Below are positions 56,205-64,000 of a stretch of 64,000 nucleotides of DNA, one piece after another. A model generated the notes under the pieces. The model searched no databases. It saw only the letters and a program-made list of their open reading frames with translations, and was not told the DNA's origin. The stretch is from Moritella sp. 5 (lineage in GTDB: Bacteria > Pseudomonadota > Gammaproteobacteria > Enterobacterales > Moritellaceae), in contig NZ_CP056122.1 in NCBI RefSeq assembly GCF_018219455.1, forward strand, positions 3,596,001-3,660,000, read 5' to 3'. The number at the start of each line of letters is the position of its first letter. The stretch's first letter is position 1. The translations under genes were made by a program, and so were the position numbers.

Positions 56205-56822
56205 ATGGAATTAGTTATTATTAGTGGTAGTCAAAGACACAGTTCAGAAAGTGCAAAAGTAGCGACTTACATCGCCAGCGCAGCAAGCCAATTTAAAACA
56301 GTTCAACATATCGAACTGTGTAAATACCAACTGCCCTTTTGGGATGGTGATAATGAAAGTAAATCAGCGCCAGGCTGTGATTGGCCACTGATCAGTGAAG
56401 CAATAATGCAAGCAGATGCATTGGTACTAATCACTCCAGAGTGGGATGGAATGGCAACACCCATTTTGAAGAACTTTTTATTGATGTGTGAGCATAAAGA
56501 AACAGCACATAAACCGGCACTACTTGTTTCTGTTGTCAGTGGCATTAATGGTGCGAATCCCATCGCTGAATTAAGAATGAATGGCTGTAAAAATAATAAG
56601 TTAGTGGCGATACCAGATCACTTAATCATTCGTAACGTCGGCGATGTATTAAATGCAGGTACGGATAATATGCCAATCAGCGAACGTGACGACAGTATTA
56701 GACATCGTATTAGTTACAGCCTGCATACATTACATCAATACGGCCATGCATTAGGACAAGTTCGTCAGTTACAACAACAGCAACCTTATTCCCAGCAAGA
56801 AAAATACAGTTACGCAATGTAA
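56205..56822 (+). CDS. NADPH-dependent FMN reductase
   Basis: 205 residues, flavodoxin-like fold with phosphate loop ISGSQRHSSESAKVA (5-19) and TPEWDGMATPILKNFL (about 85-100). Reduces FMN or quinones with NAD(P)H. First of two genes diverging from the SufR-like regulator; the VOC gene follows after 52 bases. Confidence 0.88.
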   Translation: MELVIISGSQRHSSESAKVATYIASAASQFKTVQHIELCKYQLPFWDGDNESKSAPGCDWPLISEAIMQADALVLITPEWDGMATPILKNFLLMCEHKETAHKPALLVSVVSGINGANPIAELRMNGCKNNKLVAIPDHLIIRNVGDVLNAGTDNMPISERDDSIRHRISYSLHTLHQYGHALGQVRQLQQQQPYSQQEKYSYAM

Positions 56823-56874
56823 GCACAAATATTTATAACAACAATATTTATAACAACAATAAAAGGATATTATT

Positions 56875-57291
56875 ATGATACATCTTGAGCATGTGAATTT
56901 AATCGTACGCGACATCGAAGAAACACTCACTTTTTATCGTGCCGCATTTCCGCATTGGTCAGTGCGTGGGGGTGACAAAGGAGAATGGTCAGGAAAACCA
57001 AGAAACTGGATCCATTTTGGTGATGATTACCAATATCTCGCTTTTGGTGATAACGGTGTCGGTGAAAATCGAGACTTAGCTGGACACCAAGTAGGTCTTG
57101 CTCATTTCGCCTATGTTACCGACGATATTGCAGGCGTTATAAAACGTCTAGCCGATGCCGGTTTTAGCATTGCAAAAGATGGGATGGATGATGAATACCG
57201 CCAAAACATTTACTTCCTCGACCCCAATGGTTACGAAGTAGAGTTTGTTCAATATAATACTGATGTACCCAATTTAAGAAATCGCTATTAA
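56875..57291 (+). CDS. VOC-family (glyoxalase/dioxygenase fold) protein
   Basis: 138 residues, two beta-alpha-beta-beta-beta units. Likely metal ligands H5 (LEHVNLIV), the central His in VGLAHFAYVT and Glu in NGYEVEFVQY. The family includes glyoxalase I, fosfomycin-resistance enzymes and dioxygenases; substrate unknown. Partner of the flavin reductase, which suggests electrophile or aldehyde detoxification. Confidence 0.85.
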   Translation: MIHLEHVNLIVRDIEETLTFYRAAFPHWSVRGGDKGEWSGKPRNWIHFGDDYQYLAFGDNGVGENRDLAGHQVGLAHFAYVTDDIAGVIKRLADAGFSIAKDGMDDEYRQNIYFLDPNGYEVEFVQYNTDVPNLRNRY

Positions 57292-57525
57292 CCTCTACTA
57301 AGTGCGCTCATTTAACACGTAATAAGCGCACTTAAGTCAAAACAAAAGCATAAATAATTATCAAATAGGTTTAATAACGGTAAGTTAAACCCATTACAGT
57401 TTCGTGATGTTAACCATAATTTTTGTGACGAGCTTCTAACTATAAATCTGAAACTTTGCATAACATCAAAAAATAAGTAAGTATGAGCCTAATATTAAGC
57501 GGCATAATGATCTCACAATACAGTC

Positions 57526-60045
57526 ATGATGAAACCAAAACTTCACACTCTCCGTAGTGCGGTCATGCTACCGTTCACATTATTGCTTTTACTTACAGTC
57601 TCCATCATAACCCTTGTTCAAAATAGCAGTTACGAAAGAATGCAGTCAAAGATTAGCGCTAAACTGCTAAATTCATACTCAGAAAATATTAAAACTAATC
57701 TCGATCATTTTTTAGAACAGCCTTTCGACACAACGCTCGCTATCGCAGACAATATTCAACGTAATCAACTCTACCAAGCATCAGATCTAACCAAAATAGA
57801 AGATTATCTACACTCTGCTATCAGCGATATCTACTATCAACAAAAACAAATCAGTACCATCTCATTTGGTAGTGAAAATAAAGATTATGTCGGATTTAGT
57901 AAAAACGAAGATCAAGATGTTTCGTTGATTTTAAAAGATAAGCGTACTAACTATGAGCTAGAGTTTTATCATGGGGAAAGCAGTGATGATATTGTCGATT
58001 ATAGTATCAGTAATTACGACCCAACAACTCGACCATGGTACGCCCCCTTCGCAAAAGAAAAAGCCGCAGGATGGGCGAAGATATACAGTAATGTAGATGA
58101 AAAAAATACCTTTACCATTTCCAGTATTTCACCAGTAATAAATGACGACACATTAGTTGGTATCGTTGCTACTGACATCAATCTTCGCCATTTGTCTCAT
58201 TTTATAGAACCTGAAAACCGCCATTTCAAAGGCATTACTTACATCACTGATAATCAAAATAAACTCATTGCTAGCTCACTCAAAGCATCGTTAACAGATA
58301 ATGATAATAACCGCATCCAAGCAAAAGAAAGTCACAATACAGTTATTGCTGCTAATGGTCTATATATTGCCAATAGACAATTGCAGAATAAACATGCGCC
58401 AGCGACGTTTGAATTTGACCAAAATGGTATTCGTTACTTTAGCCGTATTACCGCTTACAGCAACAATAATTTACAATGGTTTATTATCGTTACTTTACCA
58501 GAAAATGTATTACTCGATGGGCTACCGAATCAACAACGCTTAGGTTTAGTAGCCGCACTGACACTGGCCTTTTTTGGCCTATTAATGGGTTTATATTTAC
58601 TGCGTATTATTACCCAACCCATTATGGATATTGCCGCAATATCACAGCAACTTGATCATAATAACTGGGATGTAACGATTAGAGAAGACATCAAACTCCA
58701 TGAGACGACCCAACTTATTTCTGCCTTCAAATCGATGTCATCCCGTTTAGAAAGCTCATTTACTACATTACGTAAACAACTACTGTTTGACAGTCTTACT
58801 GGCTTATTAAGTCGTGATGGTTTTGTTGAAAAGTTGAATAATCCGATTTCGCAACAACAAGGTATCCTTGTCTTGCTAGGATTACGTTCATTTCGTCACA
58901 CCAATAACAGCTTAGGTCAAAACAAGAGTGATCTGTTACTTATTACTATAGCCTCACGTTTACAAAAAACCGTGGCAGACAACGTAACCATTAGCCGTAT
59001 TGATAAAGATACTTTTGCCGTATTCACCCCGAACTTCCAAGATCTAGAGCACAGCCATGCGTTTGCCGAAAACCTATTAACCGACTTTAATCGCCCCTTC
59101 ACGATTAATGATACAGAAGTATTAGTGGGCGCTAACGCAGGCATAATGAGTGGTAAGTTCCACGACATAGACATGGATGAATGGCTACGTAACTCAAGTC
59201 TCGCATTAACCTACGCGGTAAAACAAGAACAAATACAGCGTTGTCACTATCAAGATTACATGATAACAGCCTCGCAAGAGCAAACCCGATTAACCACAGA
59301 TTTACAACGTGCGATCACCAACAATGAATTTGCCGTGTACTACCAGCCAGTGATTGATCTAACAAACAACACAATTGCAGGTGCAGAAGCCTTGGTTCGA
59401 TGGCACAGCCCAATTCGTGGCATCGTATCACCGCTAGATTTCATCCCTGTAGCAGAAGACACGGGGATGATTGTCGACATAGGCAAACAGATCTTATTAC
59501 AGGCATGTTCAGATACTAAATTACAAATAGAGCGTGGTCAGTGGCCAGTAAACTTTGCGTTACACGTGAATATGTCTGTACGTGAATTACTGCACCCTGA
59601 TTATATCTCAACAGTAAAAAAGATCTTGGCGATCACTCAACTGCCCGCCGCCAATTTAACACTCGAAATCACCGAATCACGGTTAGTCAGCCAACCATTA
59701 CTCACCAATCAACTGCTTGGTCAATTACGCAGTTTAGGCATACAGATTGCGATTGATGATTTTGGTACGGGTTACTCCTCCCTTGCCTACCTCACTCAAT
59801 TACAGTTTGATGCATTAAAGATTGATAGATCCTTTGTCAGTCAGATGCTCGACAGTGAAAGCCATGCCGCTATCGTTGCAGCTATTATCACCATGACCAG
59901 TAAGTTCAATGCTGAAATTGTTGCCGAAGGTGTCGAAACCGCCGAACAAGCTCAACATTTAAAGCAACTGGGCTGTCGTTATGCACAAGGTTTTTATTAT
60001 TCACGTCCTAAACCATTAACAGAATGGGACACTGAGAATATTTGA
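57526..60045 (+). CDS. Cache-HAMP-GGDEF-EAL protein
   Basis: 839 residues. First membrane span about 14-31; periplasmic Cache domain (about 40-330, with YDPTTRPWYAPF); second span about 340-362; HAMP-like linker; GGDEF domain whose active site is degenerate (RIDKDTF in place of GGDEF); EAL domain with intact AEALVRW and DDFGTGYSS. It should therefore degrade rather than make cyclic di-GMP, in response to a small ligand outside the cell. Confidence 0.92.
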   Translation: MMKPKLHTLRSAVMLPFTLLLLLTVSIITLVQNSSYERMQSKISAKLLNSYSENIKTNLDHFLEQPFDTTLAIADNIQRNQLYQASDLTKIEDYLHSAISDIYYQQKQISTISFGSENKDYVGFSKNEDQDVSLILKDKRTNYELEFYHGESSDDIVDYSISNYDPTTRPWYAPFAKEKAAGWAKIYSNVDEKNTFTISSISPVINDDTLVGIVATDINLRHLSHFIEPENRHFKGITYITDNQNKLIASSLKASLTDNDNNRIQAKESHNTVIAANGLYIANRQLQNKHAPATFEFDQNGIRYFSRITAYSNNNLQWFIIVTLPENVLLDGLPNQQRLGLVAALTLAFFGLLMGLYLLRIITQPIMDIAAISQQLDHNNWDVTIREDIKLHETTQLISAFKSMSSRLESSFTTLRKQLLFDSLTGLLSRDGFVEKLNNPISQQQGILVLLGLRSFRHTNNSLGQNKSDLLLITIASRLQKTVADNVTISRIDKDTFAVFTPNFQDLEHSHAFAENLLTDFNRPFTINDTEVLVGANAGIMSGKFHDIDMDEWLRNSSLALTYAVKQEQIQRCHYQDYMITASQEQTRLTTDLQRAITNNEFAVYYQPVIDLTNNTIAGAEALVRWHSPIRGIVSPLDFIPVAEDTGMIVDIGKQILLQACSDTKLQIERGQWPVNFALHVNMSVRELLHPDYISTVKKILAITQLPAANLTLEITESRLVSQPLLTNQLLGQLRSLGIQIAIDDFGTGYSSLAYLTQLQFDALKIDRSFVSQMLDSESHAAIVAAIITMTSKFNAEIVAEGVETAEQAQHLKQLGCRYAQGFYYSRPKPLTEWDTENI

Positions 60046-60442
60046 ACCGACTCGCGACCGTTAATTAACAAGAAAAAGAAAGCAACGCCGTAGAAAACAA
60101 AACACCTTCACCTCACATCAAATCACATATGATTCTTCACATGTGATTTGATGTGAAGAATACAGCATCAGAATAATTAACCAGTAATGACATAAAATCC
60201 ATATATCCCACCAACTTGCAATATTACACACACGTGTAAGCCCAACCACCCACCGCGATCACAAAACAACCACAAACAGGACTACGTGTCACCAAACCAC
60301 CTAATATCAACCCAAAATGAGACGTGCACCAAAAAAAATACCCAAGAAATGCGATAGCCTTCAAATCCAATAACAATTAATTAACATTCAAAATCATCAA
60401 TAACAGTTGTTCGATTACGATATATAATGCTTGGAGCTACAA
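60046..60442. other. Intergenic region with overlapping hairpins and C/A-rich tract
   Basis: 397 bases; see the overlapping stems at 60114-60161. From about 60180 to 60390 the plus strand is rich in A and C and poor in G. Promoter of the lipase gene presumably lies here. Confidence 0.5.
60114..60161. terminator. Two overlapping, mutually exclusive stem-loops
   Basis: Stem 1: CACATCAAATCACAT (60114-60128) with ATGTGATTTGATGTG (60141-60155), 15 bp perfect. Stem 2: ATTCTTCACAT (60132-60142) with ATGTGAAGAAT (60151-60161), 11 bp perfect. They share bases and cannot form together. Confidence 0.7.
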
Positions 60443-61711
60443 ATGCGCACTATTTTTACACTACTAATATCTGCACTTAGTTTTAACAGTTTTGCCCTCG
60501 ATAGCACTTATTTACAATGCTATGGTGTGAAAGACAGTTTCGCATCACGCTCAGATTTAATTAAGAAATCATGGGCTGTCAACCCTAACAACCAATACTT
60601 GAAACTTGACGGTTATTGGAAAGACAATAGTTATAATGCCGATACCGAAAACTACTTTATCGTGAAAGCCATTGATTCAGTACCAGTCACTTCTGAGCAA
60701 GTACACAGTGTATTAGCCAGCATGTGTAGCAATACGCTAGTCAATAAGTATTCCGACGAATTTATTAGCAATATCACTTATTTTGCTTCAAACAATTCTT
60801 ACGGTTTTGAATACCCAGTCATAACCGAAGCTGATGCGCTAGCAATCAACAATACCGAATTACCCGTCGCGTATAACAACATGCTGCGTTATGCGTTTGC
60901 ATCAAGTTATGTCTACAGCACAGAGCAAGGGGCAGATCCTTTCTCATTTAGTGACAACGCAACATTCAAACAATTAATGGTCGATGCCAATAGCGCCGAG
61001 CTGAATGTTATTGCAACTTATGCGGGTGATAGCGGTGTTCACGGTGTGGCGATTAAAGTACCTGCAGTGCCAAGTAAAAACCTAGAAGAAGAGATCATTA
61101 TTTCCTTTAAAGGTACTAGCAGTGGCAGTGATGTGATGCAAGATGTCGAACTTATGCTTGCGAACATCTCTGAAACGGATGAAGACTGGCAGGCTGAAGC
61201 ATATCAGTTTACTCAACAGATCCTAGCGCAATACCCCGCTAACACAGCTTCGTTAACCCGTGGTTATAAAGCATCGTCAGCAGCAAAGACCTATAACGTG
61301 GTACTCACTGGTCACTCACTGGGTGCATATACCGCGATTGATACAGGCGTGAGAACGGGCGTTTTAACACGGGTATTCTCATCACCAGCAACACGTATTA
61401 TTGAAAAGTACATTCATGCGTTTGCCAATAAAATGCGTTACAACAACGTGATTAATATGGTGCGAGAAAAAGATCCAGTCGCGACTATGTCGGGCCGTCA
61501 TAACGAAAACATGATTTATTTCCCGAAAGCAGCAGGTTCAAACCCAGCCGACAGCCATTACTTAACGCCATTTATTAACGACATCTTAATGCCACTCGCA
61601 AACGGTCAAGTAACCGCAGCCAACAAGGACAGTCATGTTTATATCACTCCTGACGCCACAGTTGGCGCAGGCTTAACAGAATCAGTTAATATTTGGGACC
61701 ATACGAACTAA
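60443..61711 (+). CDS. Secreted lipase (class 3)
   Basis: 422 residues from the ATG with GGAG 7 bases upstream. Signal peptide (1-20, ending SFALD). Alpha/beta-hydrolase of the Lipase_3 type with nucleophile in TGHSLGAY and oxyanion strand IISFKGTSSG. Two Cys near the N-terminus may form a disulfide. Presumably acts outside the cell on lipid esters. Single gene with terminator. Confidence 0.85.
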   Translation: MRTIFTLLISALSFNSFALDSTYLQCYGVKDSFASRSDLIKKSWAVNPNNQYLKLDGYWKDNSYNADTENYFIVKAIDSVPVTSEQVHSVLASMCSNTLVNKYSDEFISNITYFASNNSYGFEYPVITEADALAINNTELPVAYNNMLRYAFASSYVYSTEQGADPFSFSDNATFKQLMVDANSAELNVIATYAGDSGVHGVAIKVPAVPSKNLEEEIIISFKGTSSGSDVMQDVELMLANISETDEDWQAEAYQFTQQILAQYPANTASLTRGYKASSAAKTYNVVLTGHSLGAYTAIDTGVRTGVLTRVFSSPATRIIEKYIHAFANKMRYNNVINMVREKDPVATMSGRHNENMIYFPKAAGSNPADSHYLTPFINDILMPLANGQVTAANKDSHVYITPDATVGAGLTESVNIWDHTN

Positions 61712-61746
61712 ACATATTTCGGACGTTATACTTTCCAAGGTAAAAG

Positions 61747-61776
61747 AAAGGGCATATCCAGTACGGAATGCCCTTT
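61747..61776 (+). terminator. Terminator of lipase gene
   Basis: 9-bp stem AAAGGGCAT / ATGCCCTTT followed by T run. Confidence 0.88.
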
Positions 61777-61818
61777 TTATAACTACTCTCGGATAGATAG
61801 AACCACTTACAACAGACG

Positions 61819-63057
61819 TTACAACGTAAAAACATCTAACAAGAATTGAATAATAAGCGCGTTAGCTATATCAATAAAGAAAGCGCCCACCAGCGGCACC
61901 ACGACAAAGGCTTTTGCCGACGCACCAAACGTTTCGGTTACCGCCGTCATATTAGCAATCGCGGTCGGGGTTGCCCCCAACGCCAATCCCGCATAACCTG
62001 CAGACATTACCGCCGCGTCATAATCCTTACCCATCAGTGGAAATACCACAAATATAACGAAGCCAGTAACGATCACAACTTGCGCTGCGAGCATGATTAA
62101 AATGGGCCCACCTAACCCACCTAAGGTCCACAACTGTAAACTCATTAACGACATTGCTAAGAACAGCCCTAAACTCAAATCGGAGATCAATGCTAATGAA
62201 CGGCTACGCTCAGGCCAAGTAAGATTAGGCATAATCAAGGGACCAAGGTTAATCACAATTATGCCAGCAAATAAGCAGGTGACAAATTCAGGCAAATGTA
62301 AACCCAAGTTGGAAATAATCACATTAAGCCCCAGTCCTAAGCCAATGCTTATACTAATAATAAATATGGAATTAAGCATGTGGTGATAGTCAATTGGCGC
62401 GACAATGGATTTAGGCGATGTCGGTTTTGTCTTAGGTTGCAGCTTGCTTTGATGAAGCGTACCAATAGTCAATTCAGGCTCTTTACTTGGCTCAAGCTTA
62501 TAATGGCTAATTAAGTATTTGGCAATAGGACCGCCAATCACACCACCCAGAATTAAACCAAATGTCGCACAAGCAATCCCTATTTCCATGGCATTACTGA
62601 TATTGTATTTGTCAACAAACAAAGGGGCCCACGCAATTGCGGTACCGTGCCCGCCGCTGAGTGATACCGAACCGCCAATGAGCCCCACTTCCGGTAATTG
62701 CTGGGTAAACTGCGCCACCGTTAAACCTGTAAAATTTTGTAAAAATAGATAAATCACCGCGATAACCAATAAGATGATTAACGGTTTTCCGCCTTTAAGC
62801 AAGGTCGTAATCCGAGATGACAGGCCAATAATGGTGAAAAACACAATAAGTAAATTATCGCGTACCGCTAATGAAAACTGTAATTCGATATCAAATACGA
62901 CATAGAGAATAGCAAATAGAATGGATGCAATTAAGCCGCCAGAAACAGGCTCTGGTATATTATATTCTTGTAAAAAAGCGACTTTTCGTGTCAGGTATTT
63001 ACCTAAAAACAACACCAAAATCGCCATAATAACGGTTTGTCGAACATCCATCTCCAT
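61819..63057 (-). CDS. gltS: Sodium/glutamate symporter
   Basis: 412 residues, about ten membrane spans, GltS hallmarks GGSVSLSGGHGTAIAWAP and the pseudo-symmetric AGYAGLALGATPTAIANM loop. GAGG lies before the ATG. Sodium-driven glutamate uptake at the inner membrane. Confidence 0.94.
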   Translation of the reverse strand: MEMDVRQTVIMAILVLFLGKYLTRKVAFLQEYNIPEPVSGGLIASILFAILYVVFDIELQFSLAVRDNLLIVFFTIIGLSSRITTLLKGGKPLIILLVIAVIYLFLQNFTGLTVAQFTQQLPEVGLIGGSVSLSGGHGTAIAWAPLFVDKYNISNAMEIGIACATFGLILGGVIGGPIAKYLISHYKLEPSKEPELTIGTLHQSKLQPKTKPTSPKSIVAPIDYHHMLNSIFIISISIGLGLGLNVIISNLGLHLPEFVTCLFAGIIVINLGPLIMPNLTWPERSRSLALISDLSLGLFLAMSLMSLQLWTLGGLGGPILIMLAAQVVIVTGFVIFVVFPLMGKDYDAAVMSAGYAGLALGATPTAIANMTAVTETFGASAKAFVVVPLVGAFFIDIANALIIQFLLDVFTL

Positions 63058-63130
63058 CAGATACCTCTTAATTGATACATTAACTAGAGATTACCCTTCG
63101 AAACGAGAATTCACAAACCATAAACATCAA

Positions 63131-63988
63131 TTAATTGACTTGAAACCAATCAATATAGTGGCTTGGCATAACATCAAACTCACGGCTTAAATCAGCAACC
63201 ACAGACGCTGTAATCACATCGTCTTTGGTCGCCATTTTTGCGGTAAGATCTTCAGCATGAATACCCGTCGTTAAAAACAAACTAGATATACCTGCTGTAT
63301 TAGCCCCACGGATGTCATGATCTAAACTGTCGCCTACCGCAATCGCGTTATCCCAACCGCCTAATAAGGTATGGCACATGTCATAGACTTCAGCTTGTGG
63401 TTTACCGTGCCAATGTACCTTTCCACCCATTGTTACATAAGCATTAGCAATTGAGCCTGGGCATAATTTTAATTCACCATCAGGGGTCATCGCCACGAGG
63501 TCAGGATTACTCACTACCATTTCTAGTCCACGCGCATAAGCTATTTCCAGGTCAGCTTGGTATTCCGCCACACTGCCTCGACCAACGCCGTAACACATGA
63601 TAAGTGTCGCGTCTTCAATATCCACGCTAGTTAAGTCACAGTCTTCTAGCACATTTGCATTGGTATTATCATCAAATGCAAAGGTCAGCGCTTTACTACC
63701 GAGATGGTCAAATTTACCCTGCTTAAAATTGTGACGCATGTGATCGCCGGATGTCAGTACATCGATATACAGATCGCGGCAGATACCCGAATCGGTTAAA
63801 CGCTGATAAGAGAAATGGTGGCTATTACCACTGTTCGATAAAATCACGACTTTTTTGCCATGCTGTTTTAAAAATGCTAATGCCTCAATCGCGTTTGGAA
63901 ACGCATCACCGCCATTATGCAGTACGCCCCATTGATCCAAGATGAAAGTATCAAACTCGTTAATAATGACTTTAAGACCGGAAATCAT
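63131..63988 (-). CDS. HAD-IIA family hydrolase
   Basis: 285 residues from the ATG at 63988; a GTG two codons earlier is equally possible and the frame stays open to the window edge. Nucleophile motif DQWGVLHNG (Asp near 19), ILSNSG, and C-terminal GDSLDHDIRGA metal site. The NagD/TIGR01459-type cap suggests a sugar-phosphate or nucleotide phosphatase. Substrate unknown. Confidence 0.88.
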   Translation of the reverse strand: MISGLKVIINEFDTFILDQWGVLHNGGDAFPNAIEALAFLKQHGKKVVILSNSGNSHHFSYQRLTDSGICRDLYIDVLTSGDHMRHNFKQGKFDHLGSKALTFAFDDNTNANVLEDCDLTSVDIEDATLIMCYGVGRGSVAEYQADLEIAYARGLEMVVSNPDLVAMTPDGELKLCPGSIANAYVTMGGKVHWHGKPQAEVYDMCHTLLGGWDNAIAVGDSLDHDIRGANTAGISSLFLTTGIHAEDLTAKMATKDDVITASVVADLSREFDVMPSHYIDWFQVN

Positions 63989-64000
63989 TTTCACTTTATC

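Overview
The window is a piece of chromosome from a cold-adapted or marine gammaproteobacterium. The genes resemble those of Moritella, Shewanella, Vibrio and Psychromonas most. Supporting signs are an AT-rich genome, the order smc-zipA-ligA-gltX-tRNA-Ala, ptsHI-crr, a fused peroxiredoxin-glutaredoxin, argP-argO, and abundant c-di-GMP and chemotaxis proteins. Moritella is my best guess, but sequence inspection alone cannot fix the genus.

Region 1 (1 to about 23.3-23.6 kb) is the larger part of a P2-family prophage that runs off the left edge. Order: capsid N (partial) and scaffold O on the minus strand; terminase P, portal Q and two holin-like genes on the plus strand; a cluster of integron-type gene cassettes with attC sites; a candidate cos site; an Ogr/Delta zinc-finger activator; small moron genes; the replication endonuclease gpA with its early operon, CII-like and Cox-like genes on the minus strand; then the CI repressor and integrase on the plus strand. 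This is the P2 map (tails-N-O | P-Q-cos-A-cox | C-int-att) in inverted orientation. Two places carry cargo: the cos-proximal cassette cluster (about 5.5-7.3 kb) and the 7-kb interval between CI and the integrase.

The CI-int interval (15.05-22.3 kb) is the most likely home of a little-described system. A two-TM coiled-coil protein overlaps the CI stop codon (TGATG), so it should be made in the lysogen. Converging on it is an 857-residue ABC/SMC-type ATPase with a zinc hook and an extra C-terminal helical domain (RloC-like architecture). Further on are a DUF3892-like protein, a small two-TM protein and a membrane protein whose N-terminus is an expandable coiled coil built of a 15-bp tandem repeat. 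I infer a superinfection-exclusion or abortive-infection role; this is not shown.

Region 2 (23.3-26.7 kb) is gene-poor. It has a decayed second copy of the phage repressor just after the integrase, a cassette-like membrane gene, a small lipoprotein, a 37-codon acidic protein and a perfect 27-bp palindrome made of two DnaA boxes.

Region 3 (26.7-64 kb) is ordinary core chromosome: an rRNA-methyltransferase-like gene, an AI-2E-family permease, tRNA-Ala(GGC), gltX, ligA, zipA, smc, cysZ, a KASIII, cysK, ptsH-ptsI-crr, a diguanylate cyclase, the peroxiredoxin-glutaredoxin fusion, a lipoprotein-chemoreceptor pair, a dihydrolipoamide-dehydrogenase-like gene, argP/argO, a LysR regulator with azoR, rsuA, a SufR-like regulator diverging from a flavin reductase-VOC pair, a GGDEF-EAL protein, a secreted lipase, gltS and a HAD-IIA hydrolase. 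The peroxiredoxin and flavoprotein genes have the same promoter architecture with OxyR-like boxes, which suggests one peroxide regulon.
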